NCBI GenBank assembly: GCA_009760855.2
Contig: WPIO01000127.1
Span: 112,501-176,500 of the forward strand
Reading direction: 5' to 3'
From: Cristatella mucedo
Lineage: Eukaryota; Bryozoa; Phylactolaemata; Cristatellidae
DNA length: 64,000 bases
Every line of letters starts with the position of its first letter. Positions within the stretch are counted from its first letter, which is position 1. The translations under genes and the position numbers were made by a program. Positions 49,899 through 61,160 of the stretch are shown one piece after another. The notes under the pieces were generated by a model. It was not told the DNA's origin. It saw only the letters and a list, made by a program, of their open reading frames with translations, and did not search any database.

Positions 49899-51931
49899 CA
49901 GTGGCGTAGCAAGGGGTTGGCTGGGGGGGGGGGACAGATGTTCCCGGGTGCCGGGTCAAGGGGCGGCAAAAGCAAAATGAATTGTGCATATTTTTTTTGA
50001 ATTTTTCATGCGAGAATGCCATTCTTGATTTCAAGCAAGTTCTTTTTTCAACGGACTTGATTATTGTTGAATGCTTACAGTTAAGCATGTTTACAGACTT
50101 TGACCAAACTAAGCTTATCTGGCTGTGCCAGCCTGGCACTCATGCCAGACAGAGCTCATCCGGTCCATGCAGTGTTGTTGACAGGATATTGTCTGCCGCT
50201 CACTTGGAATGTTCGTCGCTAAAATAGTAAGTTTGAGAAAGCGATTAGTGAGAGTGTTTACTTTAGATTTTATCATACCAATAGCCACTGTGTGCATTGA
50301 GTCTCCTGAGGCGCCAGCCAGGAAAGAAGAAAGAAGTAAGAAAGTCCAGCTACCAGGTACTTGAAGAAAGTGTCTTGAAGAAGGCAAAGCTGAAAAACAT
50401 TGGACACAGAAAAACACCAGGAGAATGCTGACAATCGCAGAGGGTGCGAGGAATAAAGGTTTGAGGAGGTCAAAAGCAAGCAGGACGTAGACAATGACAA
50501 GAAAAGGGAAGAGAGTGGAAAAGAGTGGAGGCAGAATGCATGACAACACCGGAGAAACAAACGTTCTGCTAGGTGAAAGCTTTAAAGAAAGAGGCTTCGC
50601 TCTGCGAAGACGAAGACAGTCACCATTTGGATCACGGGGGTGCAAGCAAGCACTACCAAAAGAGAGGAAGATAAGAAATCTATTGCAATTTCCCACGTGC
50701 TGACACTGAATAATATTTGCTACCTGAAGTTTGACCAAATCTCTGCTTTACTCGTCCTTCCGCGGCAAGTTCGAACTGAACTAATACTACGAGGATCTAG
50801 CATGTTTCAGAACAAAGAAGGTCCATTTGCTGGCAAAGATGGCCGAGCCACGAGCACTCAAGAGGCAACTTGCTAATGGGCATGATGTCAGTTAGCAGGT
50901 CATGGCTGGTCTACTCTCCCTCAAAACAGTCGGAATATTGCTTCTGTTGTTTGCTCACCCCCTTTTCACCCACTTATCGATCGTCACTTGAATTCCAGAT
51001 TCTGTTATCATTACCCATGAACAGCCTATTCTTTTCCAGATCAACTCTGAATTAGGAAGAACTGAAGAAAGTCTTAGCCATCACTGTCAAACGTGACTCT
51101 GCAGCAAGGTGGAGTGCAAGAGTGGAGGCTGTGAAACCTTTCAATGATGGACTGAACACAATTTTCGGTCTTTTGGATCAACTGTCTGAGGGCACAAGTG
51201 GAAACCTTGAAATACGAGGTGAAGCTGGTGGTCTCCTACATTGTATCTTGAACTTTAACTTTTTGTTTCTGCTGCCGATTTGGTACAGCATGCTGAAAAA
51301 GATTGACCGCGTTCAGAAAAGAGTGCAGAATCCAAATATAAACTTCAAAGACGCCTCTTGTGACCTCCACTCGATTGAGATTGAGTTGTCAACATTTCAA
51401 GAAGATCCGTGCCAAGAATCACTAATAGATGCCACAAGGTGATGTGAGTTGTGAGGAGTTGCAGTTGAGCGAAGAATCAGCTGAAAGATACAGATGCGTG
51501 GAGAAGTCTCTCAAAATGCCAGTCTAGCGGCCGAGGAGGATATTTCAAAGATAGTGAAGAACAGCATAGACGACCTCCGAAAAGAAATTACTACTAGGTT
51601 TTCCCGGCTAACAGATGTTAATGTCAAATTCTGTTTCTTATTGGAGGTTTAGCAGCTTTTGAAGACACTTGACCAGATCAAACACCGCCAGCAATGTATA
51701 AATCTTGGAGGTTTCTCTTATTCGGACATTGATGGAAAAGAGCTGTACAACGAAATATATGACTGTCAAATGATTCTTGCGACACGTCACGACTCGGGCC
51801 AAAAACCCCATTGGAACTCATGTATTTCATTGTCAGTTGTGGAGAAGGCTCCTTATCCTAATTGGAGAGTTTCTTTGCAAGCTCTTCTCACCATAGCTGT
51901 ATCAGTAGCCAGCTGTGAACTTGGTCGAGTT

Positions 51932-52048
51932 TATTTGACCCAGTGGTTAAGTGCTCGCTCCGACCAAGGTCAGGTCGTGGGCTCGAGCCCCGTTGATTAT
52001 ATGAAACACCCGAATAGAGATTGTCTCTTATGGCGCTGCAGCAAATAA
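51932..52048 (+). mobile_element. SINE-1 copy nested in the hAT transposase
   Basis: TGACCCAGTGGTTAAGTGCT, GTCGTGGGCTCGAGCCCC and CCGAATAGAGATT. The last part of the usual tail is shortened. Confidence 0.8.
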
Positions 52049-52183
52049 TGATAATAATAATGCACTTGACAAAGCACCCTCAGAGAACTCAATCTCTTTC
52101 TAGGCGCTTTACATTTGCTGCAAAGGGAAGCGCGATTGAATGATGAGTAATATCATGCTTGATAAATATGAATTATATGTTCC
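52049..52183 (-). mobile_element. LINE-A tail nested in the hAT transposase
   Basis: (ATA)n, then AAGCACCCTCAGAGAACTC, CTAGGCGCTTTACATTTGCT and CGCGATTGAATGATGAG. It abuts SINE-1 tail to tail. Confidence 0.8.
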
Positions 52184-52537
52184 TATAGAAAGCTGGAGAT
52201 AATCTTGTCTCATCTGAGAGCATAACAGGAGCAAGATCGACTCTCTGATTTGGCCTGGCTAAGCAAAGAGAAAGAAACGCTGAAAAGTATTGTCTTTCAA
52301 CCTGTAATAGACCATTTTGCCACATTTAAGTTCTGAAAAATTCATCTAAGTTCAAGCTGCGATAGCTACCTTGTACCTTTATTAAAGCTAATTAAATGGT
52401 ACGGGCTCGATGTACCTGCGAGCATGTATTTTTGCCTTGATTCTGCGGTGGAGCTTTTTTTAGTGATTTTTGACTAGGGGAGGGGGCGCCATTTGTAGCG
52501 CTGTCCCCGGGCGCAGAAATGTCTCACTAAGCCACTG

Positions 52538-52918
52538 ACCATGCGGGCACCGATTTCTCAGGTGGGTAGTGTTTCAACCGAGCTTTTGCTGGGGTGTATA
52601 GCAAGCTTTCCGATGGGTAGAAATCGGACAGGTGAGAATGCCCGGCATTTGATCTAATTTTTCTCTGTTTCTCTACATCTCCTGGTCTCTTTTTCTCACA
52701 ATCTCTGTCCGTGTCTCTGTCCGTCTGTCTCACTGCCCATAGTCTCTCTGCCCTGTAGTGTCTGACCGCCTGTCCACATCTGCCTTTATGTCTAGCTGTC
52801 TGTCTTGTCTGTTTTTCAGTCTCTATGCCCGTGGGTCCACCTGTCTATCTCCGTGTCTGTCTTTTCTGTCTGTCTGCCCTGTTGATTGTCTCTTGTTCGG
52901 TTCTTTCCGCCAATCTGT

Positions 52919-52993
<75 letters not shown>

Positions 52994-53224
52994 GTCTCTC
53001 TCTCTCTCTCAGAGCTCGTTGCTACAGGTGTCGACCCACAGAGCGTCTCTCCCGCTGCACAGAGCACTCCGCAGTGAGCTCCGGTGCTCTTGCTCCGGTG
53101 TGCAGCAGCTGCACCATCCTATTCATTTTCAGGGTTATTCGTAATGCAATGAACAAACCTGCATGAATATCCACAGCTGGTGCTTTTGAATAATCACTTT
53201 CTGTCTTCTGCCCCTAATAATTAT
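52538..53224. other. Intergenic, TCTG-rich then (CT)n
   Basis: Degenerate CTGTCTGT repeats from 52680 and a (CT)n array at 52923-53010. Confidence 0.6.
52923..53010 (+). repeat. (CT)n microsatellite
   Basis: CT with three GTCT interruptions at the right. Confidence 0.96.
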
Positions 53225-53990
53225 GGCTACAGGTAGTTTGTATAGCGCCGTAAGCGAACGTAATCTCTATCCTGGTGCTCCAACAACTCCCGGAGGAGAA
53301 TCATTAATCAAGGGTTAGTGACATGCACTGTATCAAGCATGCAAAAGCGAACGAGTATCCTGCTTAGGCCAGTACACTACAGCATACATGAATGCAAGCG
53401 TGGCCGCCGATTATTAATACCCAATGACGATATCACGGATTAAGTCGTACCCATGTGCGCACGCAAAACAGACCTAAAAAATATAGCATCTAAGTTCACT
53501 TGGTCTAAGGAAAAGCTGACCGGAACAGATACGTGTTTAGCGGAGGTTTACAACGTGCAAAGTCATTGTCGGTAGTGACCTTAGCCGGAAGCGAGTTCAA
53601 TACTTTCCGCCGTGCGTACAGGCAGAAGGCACGATGAGCGCAAGATTTCGATAGAATGCCAGGTTGTGCAAGATGAATGAACGTTTAGAAGCGGCTGATT
53701 CAAGAGCATGCAGGAGGAGCAACGGGGTCGGATAAATAGGATGGTGCGAGCAATGACGCTACTTTTTCCCTAGACCTAGATCTTGAAATCAATTCGATAC
53801 TCGATCGGACGGCCAGTGAAGCTCAGACAGAAGTAGTATGGTAAGGCAGCTACGTCGTTGACGACCGACCGGACAAATCATTGAGGTTTGCACCAGTTGC
53901 AGACGATTAAGGGCACTGTCCTCGAGTCTAGGAAGAGGAGAATTGGAATAATGTCGACGCAATGTCACAAACATAAGCGCTAGCCCTTTT
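53225..53990 (-). mobile_element. LINE-D (L2-like) C-terminal fragment
   Basis: Minus strand: PRLEDSALNRLQLVQTSMIC, then SCLTILLLSELHWPSDRVSN, the RT C-terminal signature. The UTR follows to a GCGCC...GGTGCTC stem near 53250. More distant from LINE-A. Confidence 0.75.
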
Positions 53991-54132
53991 GTGCAGTACC
54001 AACTACCACGTCTGTGCTACCCGACCGCATTAGCCGATACATGCGATGGAACTTGTTATGTGAGGATCTGCCCACTAGGAGCGGTTCGCTTGTGCAGAGC
54101 TGCAAGGGTCAAGGTTAGGCTCGGGGGGGGTC

Positions 54133-55129
<997 letters not shown>

Positions 55130-55480
55130 CAGCCATTTCGTTCTCAACATGCAACCCGCATAGCATCATTGATGCAGTCCACGCTTAACGTATCTTGAAT
55201 TGTGTCTAGACAATTTAACTCGCTGAAAACACGTTCAGCATTAGTGGTCAATGCTGACAGTGTCAGAATAAGTCGTACAAGCTTGGACAGTAGGTCATGG
55301 TCAGCATCGGCTCAACAAGACTCTGTCAGTATGACGATGATCGGGAATTGTCTCGACGCTCATGAGTGCGGAATCTATTTCCCTAGTTGCGAAGTTGCGA
55401 AGCTGCTGTCTCAAGAGTATCAATTTGGGTTCTGGAAAGTGTCAAGTAGAATTCTGTTGCAAGCTCTACAAGACGTTTAC
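55130..55480 (-). pseudogene. hAT transposase dimerisation-domain remnant
   Basis: The minus strand reads LVRLILTLSALTTNAERVFS and then LDTIQDTLSVDCINDAMRV, the C-terminal hAT dimerisation signature (the NAERVFS core and the following R-x-LSVD-type segment). No other part of the transposase was recognised nearby. The family differs from the element at 49899. Confidence 0.7.
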
Positions 55481-55610
55481 TTGTCTACGCTTTCCTCCGC
55501 GCGGAGTTAGGAGAGTGACGTACGCTGGTACCGCACGGTCCAGGCGGCCGACTTGACTAGGGGGATCTGCCCATCGGTTGCCGTAGCCGCAGCCGCTGGC
55601 TCTGCTTGTC

Positions 55611-55635
55611 ACTGTGTCCTTGACAAGGACACAGT
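55611..55635. repeat. Inverted repeat, 11-bp arms, 3-nt loop
   Basis: ACTGTGTCCTT-GAC-AAGGACACAGT. Confidence 0.9.
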
Positions 55636-55757
55636 TCATTGCACGGCCGCTTGCAGAGCTGTCGCTGTCGCTTCGCTCCAGAGCATCTCACTTCTGCTTC
55701 CAGCTAGTGGTCAACTCTGTGGGAAATGATCTTGATCTTGAGTACTTCGCCGCCCTG

Positions 55758-55830
55758 TATTGGCCCAGGGGTAAGATGCTAGCCTTTAACGACCAAGGTC
55801 ACGGTGTGCTGGAAAGTCATTGCGGGTGAT
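55758..55830 (+). mobile_element. Possible tRNA-like SINE head
   Basis: TGGCCCAGGGGTAAGATGCT resembles an A box. The B box region (GTGCTGGAAAGTCATTGC) is degenerate. Could be chance. Confidence 0.3.
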
Positions 55831-55879
55831 GCCAGAAGTTGGCGGCGAACGCCAGAGTTAACGTGCATATGAAATGAAG

Positions 55880-56270
55880 AGCCGACCGCCTAAGGATTTC
55901 AATTTAGTGAGAGGAACCGTGAGACGACTAGAAACCAAGAAACGAGTGTTGCAAGAGCGAAACGTAGGAGCACGGAGGTCGAGGGCAGGCAGGCTGGTGG
56001 AATAGAGTGAAGCAGTGTGCTGTTGCTTCTACACCGTTAACGAGAAACCAGGCGAGCTGCTGAGCTTTGCCCCAGCTGCAGACAGTCAAGGACACGAGTC
56101 GATAATCCTGAAAAAGGCGATTTACGAGCTGTCACAAATGCATGAGCTGGTACGGCTGTTTTCTCCCGTCTAAGCTGCCCAGATGTTGACAATGTTCTTC
56201 AGATGCAAGTAGGCTGACTTGACAGTGGAGAAAATGTTCTCATCAAATGACAGTATTTTTAAAGCAGATC
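55880..56270 (-). mobile_element. LINE-D/LINE-A-like fragment
   Basis: The block ACTTGACAGTGGAG near 56217 and its surroundings align with the corresponding coding segment of LINE-A copies at 13830 and 32560. Confidence 0.55.
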
Positions 56271-56364
56271 CGCACTCCGAAAGACAGAACTGGTGTGCTG
56301 CTGGATGAAAGAATCTTGAAGTTGAGGTCTTGCACCTTGAGGGAGACGGTAGGCCTGCTCATAG

Positions 56365-56997
56365 CTGGCCCAGCGTCTCACTAGCACAAAAGCAACTAGG
56401 CCACTACAATGGCTACGAATATGGCTGCAAGGTCTGTTTTTAAGTCCCAGAGCTTTGAGCACTTGCCTCCTTTGCTAAAAGAGCGAGGATGGATTCCGGT
56501 TGATCAACGGATACAGAGCAAAGTTCTTATGCCGACCCGCAAGGCCCACCATGGCTTGGGCCCCTCCATACATAGGTGAGCTACTGCCCCTGTTTCAGTC
56601 TCCTCACGCCCTCAGGTCCTGTATGTAAAATAAACTAGCTGTTCCATTCCCCTGCTTAAAGACCGTTGGCGACAGAAGCTTTAGCTCTGCAGATCCTAGA
56701 CTGTGGAACTCGCTTCCTCGATTCTTACGCAATAGCAACTACTTTCCTACTGCCGACTATGGCTCATCCTTTTCAGCGGCCCTGAGCTGCTACTTCCATG
56801 TCATTCACTACCCCAACTGCACTCCTGACTATGCTGTGCTTCCCAGTGTTTCTTTGTCGCACGAGATGAAGTCTGTTGGCTACCGAATGCGTACCGAAAG
56901 TGGCTTAGACTGTGAGTTCACTATACAAAACTCTCCTGCGTAACACCCACACAGTCTTTGTGGAGTTACAGACGGAGATACATTTCATTACATTACA
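56365..56997 (+). mobile_element. LINE-B 3' fragment
   Basis: The plus strand has pieces of the C-terminal coding end (GPSIHR, VPFPCLKTVGDRSF and RLWNSLPRFLRN in shifting frames), then the 3' UTR and GGAGATACATTTCATTACAT. Confidence 0.85.
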
Positions 56998-57966
56998 GCT
57001 TCATGGCTGGGCTTTTCACTGTTAAGTTTAAGGGAAGTTAGCGGGCGTCAAAGTGCAAATGTCACATAAGCAAGCTGCAGCAGTATCGTGTGAGTTGTAC
57101 GCAAACGTTTGTCTTTAACCGAAGTCTATCTGTTATCAGCCGATTGTGTTAGTATGGAACCAAACTCTCCAATTTTAGTTAAATATAAATCTAGCGATCG
57201 CGGCTTAGCGTTTTTAGTCAATATGGAGGACCTGGAGTAATAGCATCTGTAATTCTGTGCAGCGTCAGGGCTGATCCAGGCTGGATGTGCTGCTCACGAC
57301 CATGGCGTGCAAATCTCTTGAAAAATGGTGCCACGGCTGATTGGTCGTCGATCATTGTGCACAGCACCTGTAGTTTTCCATGTGTATTTCCGTGTTGTAT
57401 CCCAAATGTATACCCCTGGTTTATTCCGTAAAGCCCCATGAAATGGGGCTAGGAACCATTCCTGTTTGTCACAAACTTACCGAGATCAAAGCCGTTGATG
57501 TAGCGAAGTATGACTTCCACTCCCCCAACTTAGACGACGCGCCAGGTAACGGAAGATTATGGTGTTCCCGACGTAGCGCACGTAGGCGATGTCATTTTTC
57601 AACTCCCGTAATTCAACTTAGCCACGAAGACTGAAAAGGCTACTACGCTGATGAAGAGTTTCTACGTTACACTTCAAGCCTTTGCCACTTTGTTATGCTA
57701 CGAATAGTCAACAGGCTCGATACCAATCAACCAGGAAAAATAATGGATCACAACGGCTGCAGCACTCAGTAGTATTGAGACTTATATATTTCTAGCTTCA
57801 AAATATTATCAAATAAATGTACAGATCACAGATTTAAGCGAAAGAAGCAGAATCCAACCTATGGTTCTGACAGGTCACACCGGAACTAGGAGACTGACGT
57901 TGCTTTGAAACTTTGGTGAAGCTATGGAGGAGCCACGTGTCCATGTACAGCGGACCTCCAGATTAG
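56998..57966. other. Intergenic, nothing recognised
   Basis: An 84-codon plus frame from an ATG at 57380 has no recognisable similarity. Confidence 0.4.
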
Positions 57967-58122
57967 AAAAAAATACTAGCTGATTTAATAGTCCCCTTTT
58001 GTATAGCGTCAGAGCAGCCTTAAAGGCTATCACTATCTCTTGCAGTGGGAATAAAGGATCGCCCACCGCAGGATTCTAAATCCCGACCGCTGGGCCAAGG
58101 TCGTGAAAACCAACCACCTTAC
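57967..58122 (-). mobile_element. Diverged SINE-2 copy
   Basis: Minus strand: ACTATTAAATCAGC-type 3' end, body and a damaged B box (GGGATTTAGAATCC). Confidence 0.7.
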
Positions 58123-58889
58123 ACGGAACAGTCTGAACTTCTGTCACCGTTCGACTTGTAGCGACCGCGGTTTCTTTAGTAAAGAAAGCGCGTGGCTGCC
58201 GGCGATCGATTGAGTAAGAGATCGACTGAGTAAGAGTTCGAGCAACCTAAGACATGACACATGCTACTAGAACTTGGGCAGCTCTTGCTGCAGAGAGTTA
58301 CGTCGGTCCAGCCGAGATCGAGTACCCGAATAACTCGTCGATAGTCGAGCTGCCATCAAAGAGGATATTCGGACTCAAGCGGACGGGTCACAAAAACACA
58401 CTTTTGACTGGCAACGGTGTCGCTAAAGTGTGTATCTTCACAAATGATGAGCAGCAGCATTTGATTTTCATAATCGTTTTATTTAAGGGGTGAAACATCA
58501 ACATGATGGCCGACATCCGAGACTTCAGTAATTAATGTAAAACGGGGGCTTAGCTTTTCAATCACTATCCAACGATAAGGTTTACAGATACTTAAAGCGG
58601 GAGAGTATATGCAAATAATTGGTAGCCAATGAGCGATGTTTAGGGCCTACAAAGTTTGTATGCCAACTGCTGTATGCATCATATGAATCACCGCTTGGGG
58701 ACTGTGCAAGATCCATGACGGATCTAAGGGAAGCCACAAGCTCGTAAAGCTCGTAAAGTTGTTGACGGAGAGTCTTGCTTCTTACCTGCTTCTTACCTAT
58801 TCGAGTCGTTGGTGTATACGTCACCAACACAGTGGAGGCGGTCCTAGACTTAGGGAAGAGTCGACAAAGACACAGCAGCCAAACCCGGA
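58123..58889. other. Intergenic, one unassigned frame
   Basis: A 79-codon frame from an ATG at 58254 (MTHATRTWAALAAES) has no family I recognise. Confidence 0.4.
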
Positions 58890-59370
58890 TCTACCAGGCA
58901 AGGCATCGTACCACTGGCTTTTCGGAATCTAGCTTTTTATCCATACATCGTATACATCTCATATCCTTTGGAGACCCGTGCCTTTAGTTCGTATGTTCCC
59001 AAAGCCTGGAACAAACTTTCGACTTCGATCGCGACATTCCCTGAATTGAACCACAATTTGAATTGACCACATTTAAAAAGAAATTAAAAAACACCTATTT
59101 AGGACAGCATTTAGTGGGTCCCTGTGATTCGTCCTTTATGTGATTATGCGTGCTGACACTGTGCATGCTGCCACAAACCACACTTGCATGCTGACCCTGT
59201 GCTTGTCACCCCTAACCATGCTATTCTTGCTGTTTATTGAGCATGCTACCACTAACCATTCGATCGTGTTTCGTTAGCAGCAAATGTAAAGAGCCTAGAA
59301 AGAGATTGAGTTCTCCAAGGGTGTTTTATCAAGTGCGCTATTATTGTTATTACTATTATTACTATTACAT
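58890..59370 (+). mobile_element. LINE-A 3' fragment
   Basis: Coding end (around CCTTTGGAGACCCGTGCC), full UTR with TGCATGCTGACCCTGTGC, stem and ATT-type tail. Confidence 0.88.
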
Positions 59371-60449
59371 ATTCGGCCAAAACTTGGGCAAGGCTTAGCA
59401 AGTGATTAATCATAGGCGCCGTTCAGGCCACGCCTACTGCATTGCTGTGAAAGGAGTAGCTGAGACTTGACGGGTGAAATCATCACTGTGTTCCCTCGCG
59501 GCGAGTCCCTGTTTATGGGACGCTCTGAGCTAGGTGTTCAACCAATGAGATTTTCAGGCGGAGAGCGGTAACGGCTATAGCGGACCGGTTTCATTCTAAC
59601 GGTAATTTCGATAGCGAAACGTGGCTGCAGAGAAATGCCGCAGCTACCCGTCGAACGCTCTGTGGGTGGAGCGAGTAGGAAGCAAGGCTTTTTGCAAGAA
59701 TGCCACCTAAGCCTGCTACAAAAGGAAGACCGAAGTAAGACTCGAGTAGATAGAAAGCAGGTAGGAAGAAAGATTCACCGTCTAAGCCCGGTTTAAGACG
59801 GTCACATTACCATCACATGACATGGACTACACACCGTTGGATTGATACCGCAGAAACCACGCCGGTAGTCTTGCATGTCAGACTTAACGATCCTTCGCAG
59901 TCTCCTTAAACGAATCGATGCTATCGTATGCTTTCAACAAGTCGAGCGGGAAAAGGTTGCAGCTCCGGCTTCGATCCATTTTATTTTACTTAGATTTGGC
60001 AATGCACGTGCCATTGACGAATCGTGTTTGGGGTCGCAAAATCATTCAAAATAGAAGTGGCGAATTTCGTCAATTCTGAGCGTAATCTCCTGCAGTCAGC
60101 CAGCAGACATTGTTGTTTTTTATAGATATAGCGCCTCCGGTCTGTCTATCCTCTGGCCCTTTTCTTAACCGTTCGATGCTGGGTAAAGCAGCGAGCTTCA
60201 AAATTTCTTGGATTAATCTTACTGCAGGTGCCTGAGCTATACGTGTCAATACTGACGAGTAACTTTCACAAGTACACTATTGCGGTTGTAGCTGAAATTG
60301 TACCATGTCGGATGAGGAAATGTGCATACAGCGGGCATTTTAATAATGAAATTAAGCCCAAAAAAATTGAGTGCAATTCATTAGAATGGACGCTTTAACA
60401 CGCACATTTGTGGTGACTGTGTGCGAGAAGTTCGCACGTATGTAGATCT
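59371..60449. other. Intergenic, nothing recognised
   Basis: No frame over 60 codons from a usual start and no clear repeat. Confidence 0.55.
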
Positions 60450-60636
60450 GTTATGCTTCCCCCTTTCTATGCTTCCCACTTTCTTTTTGTTGCGTGAGAT
60501 GATTTCGGTTGGCTACCAAATTCGTACTGAAAGCCGCTTAGGCTGTGAGTGTGCTAAACAAAACTCTCCTTCATAAAACCCACATAGTCTTTGTGACTTT
60601 GTAGAGTTACTGACGGAGATACATTACATTACATTA
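60450..60636 (+). mobile_element. LINE-B 3' end
   Basis: CTTCCCACTTTCTTTTTGTT, GAAAGCCGCTTAGGCTGTGA, GGAGATACATTACATTACAT. It directly abuts the 22-bp motif shared with 44687-44708. Confidence 0.85.
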
Positions 60637-60686
60637 CCGTGTAAGCGCGCCCTTAATTTTTAATTTAATGCTTTTGCTTTTACTCT

Positions 60687-61160
60687 TTGCCCCCTTTTCC
60701 TCCTTTGCACCCTAACCCTGTTCACCTCTTTTTGCCCCATTGCCCCCTTCGCCGCCTTCGCCCTCTTCACCCCTTCTCCCCATTCGCCCCCTTCGTCCCT
60801 TCGCCCCCTTCGCCCCCTTTCCCCCTTCACCCCCTTCGCCCCCTTCACCCCCTTCACTCCCTTCACTCCTTGGCCGTCATCGCCCCTTTCTCCCCCTTCA
60901 CCCCGTCGCCCCCGCTGCCGCCATTGCCCCCACCATCCCCGCCACCCCTTTGCCATCTTCGCCCCTTTGCCTTCTTTGCCCTCTTCGCCCCTTGGCCACC
61001 TTTTGCCTCGTTTGCCCCTTCACCCTTTTGCCCCTCCTGCTTTATTTCCCCCCTCGCCCCATTCACCCCCTTCACCCCTTTACCCCATCGCCCCCTTCAC
61101 CAATTCGCTCAGTTTGCCCCCTTCACCTCCATTCGCCCATTTCTCCCCCATTCGCGAGAG
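60687..61160 (+). repeat. Degenerate CCCCTTCGC-type pyrimidine minisatellite
   Basis: Imperfect 9-bp and 6-bp units of C, T and occasional CG over about 470 bp. On the minus strand they give Gly-X-Y-like text (GVKGVKGVKGAKG), which follows from the 9-bp period and is not evidence of a collagen gene. Confidence 0.85.

Larger units (their letters stand above)
50870..52340 (+). pseudogene. hAT transposase remnants
   Basis: Visible in order: a TTF-type zinc-finger piece (SRSWLVYSPSKQSEYCFCCL, about 50885-50945); a C-terminal-half segment (KRDSAARWSARVEAVKPFN at 51090, CILNFNFLFLLPIWYSMLKK at 51242); the dimerisation domain (ELYNEIYDCQMIL at 51739, then NWRVSLQALLTIAVSVASCE at 51860). After the insertion it resumes as KLEIILSHLRA and SDLAWLSKEKETLK from 52185. 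The region that would carry the catalytic acidic residues between the zinc finger and 51056 is absent, and several stops occur. Inactive. Confidence 0.85.
49899..52537 (+). mobile_element. hAT DNA transposon (ZMYM1-like), terminal repeats recognisable, internally decayed
   Basis: The left end CAGTGGCGTAGC and the right end (complement CAGTGGCTTAGTG) are matching terminal repeats, followed by GTTCCCGGGTGC-type and CGCCCGGGGACAG-type subterminal sequence. The candidate 8-bp target duplication, ACCCAGGG and ACCATGCG, matches at only 5 of 8 positions. The transposase remnants lie inside, and SINE-1 plus a LINE-A tail interrupt them at 51932-52183. Confidence 0.8.

Noticed and set aside
60660-60956. 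Collagen-like gene on the minus strand
   Set aside because: The Gly-X-Y text is irregular and follows from a 9-bp pyrimidine repeat, with no signal peptide or exon structure.
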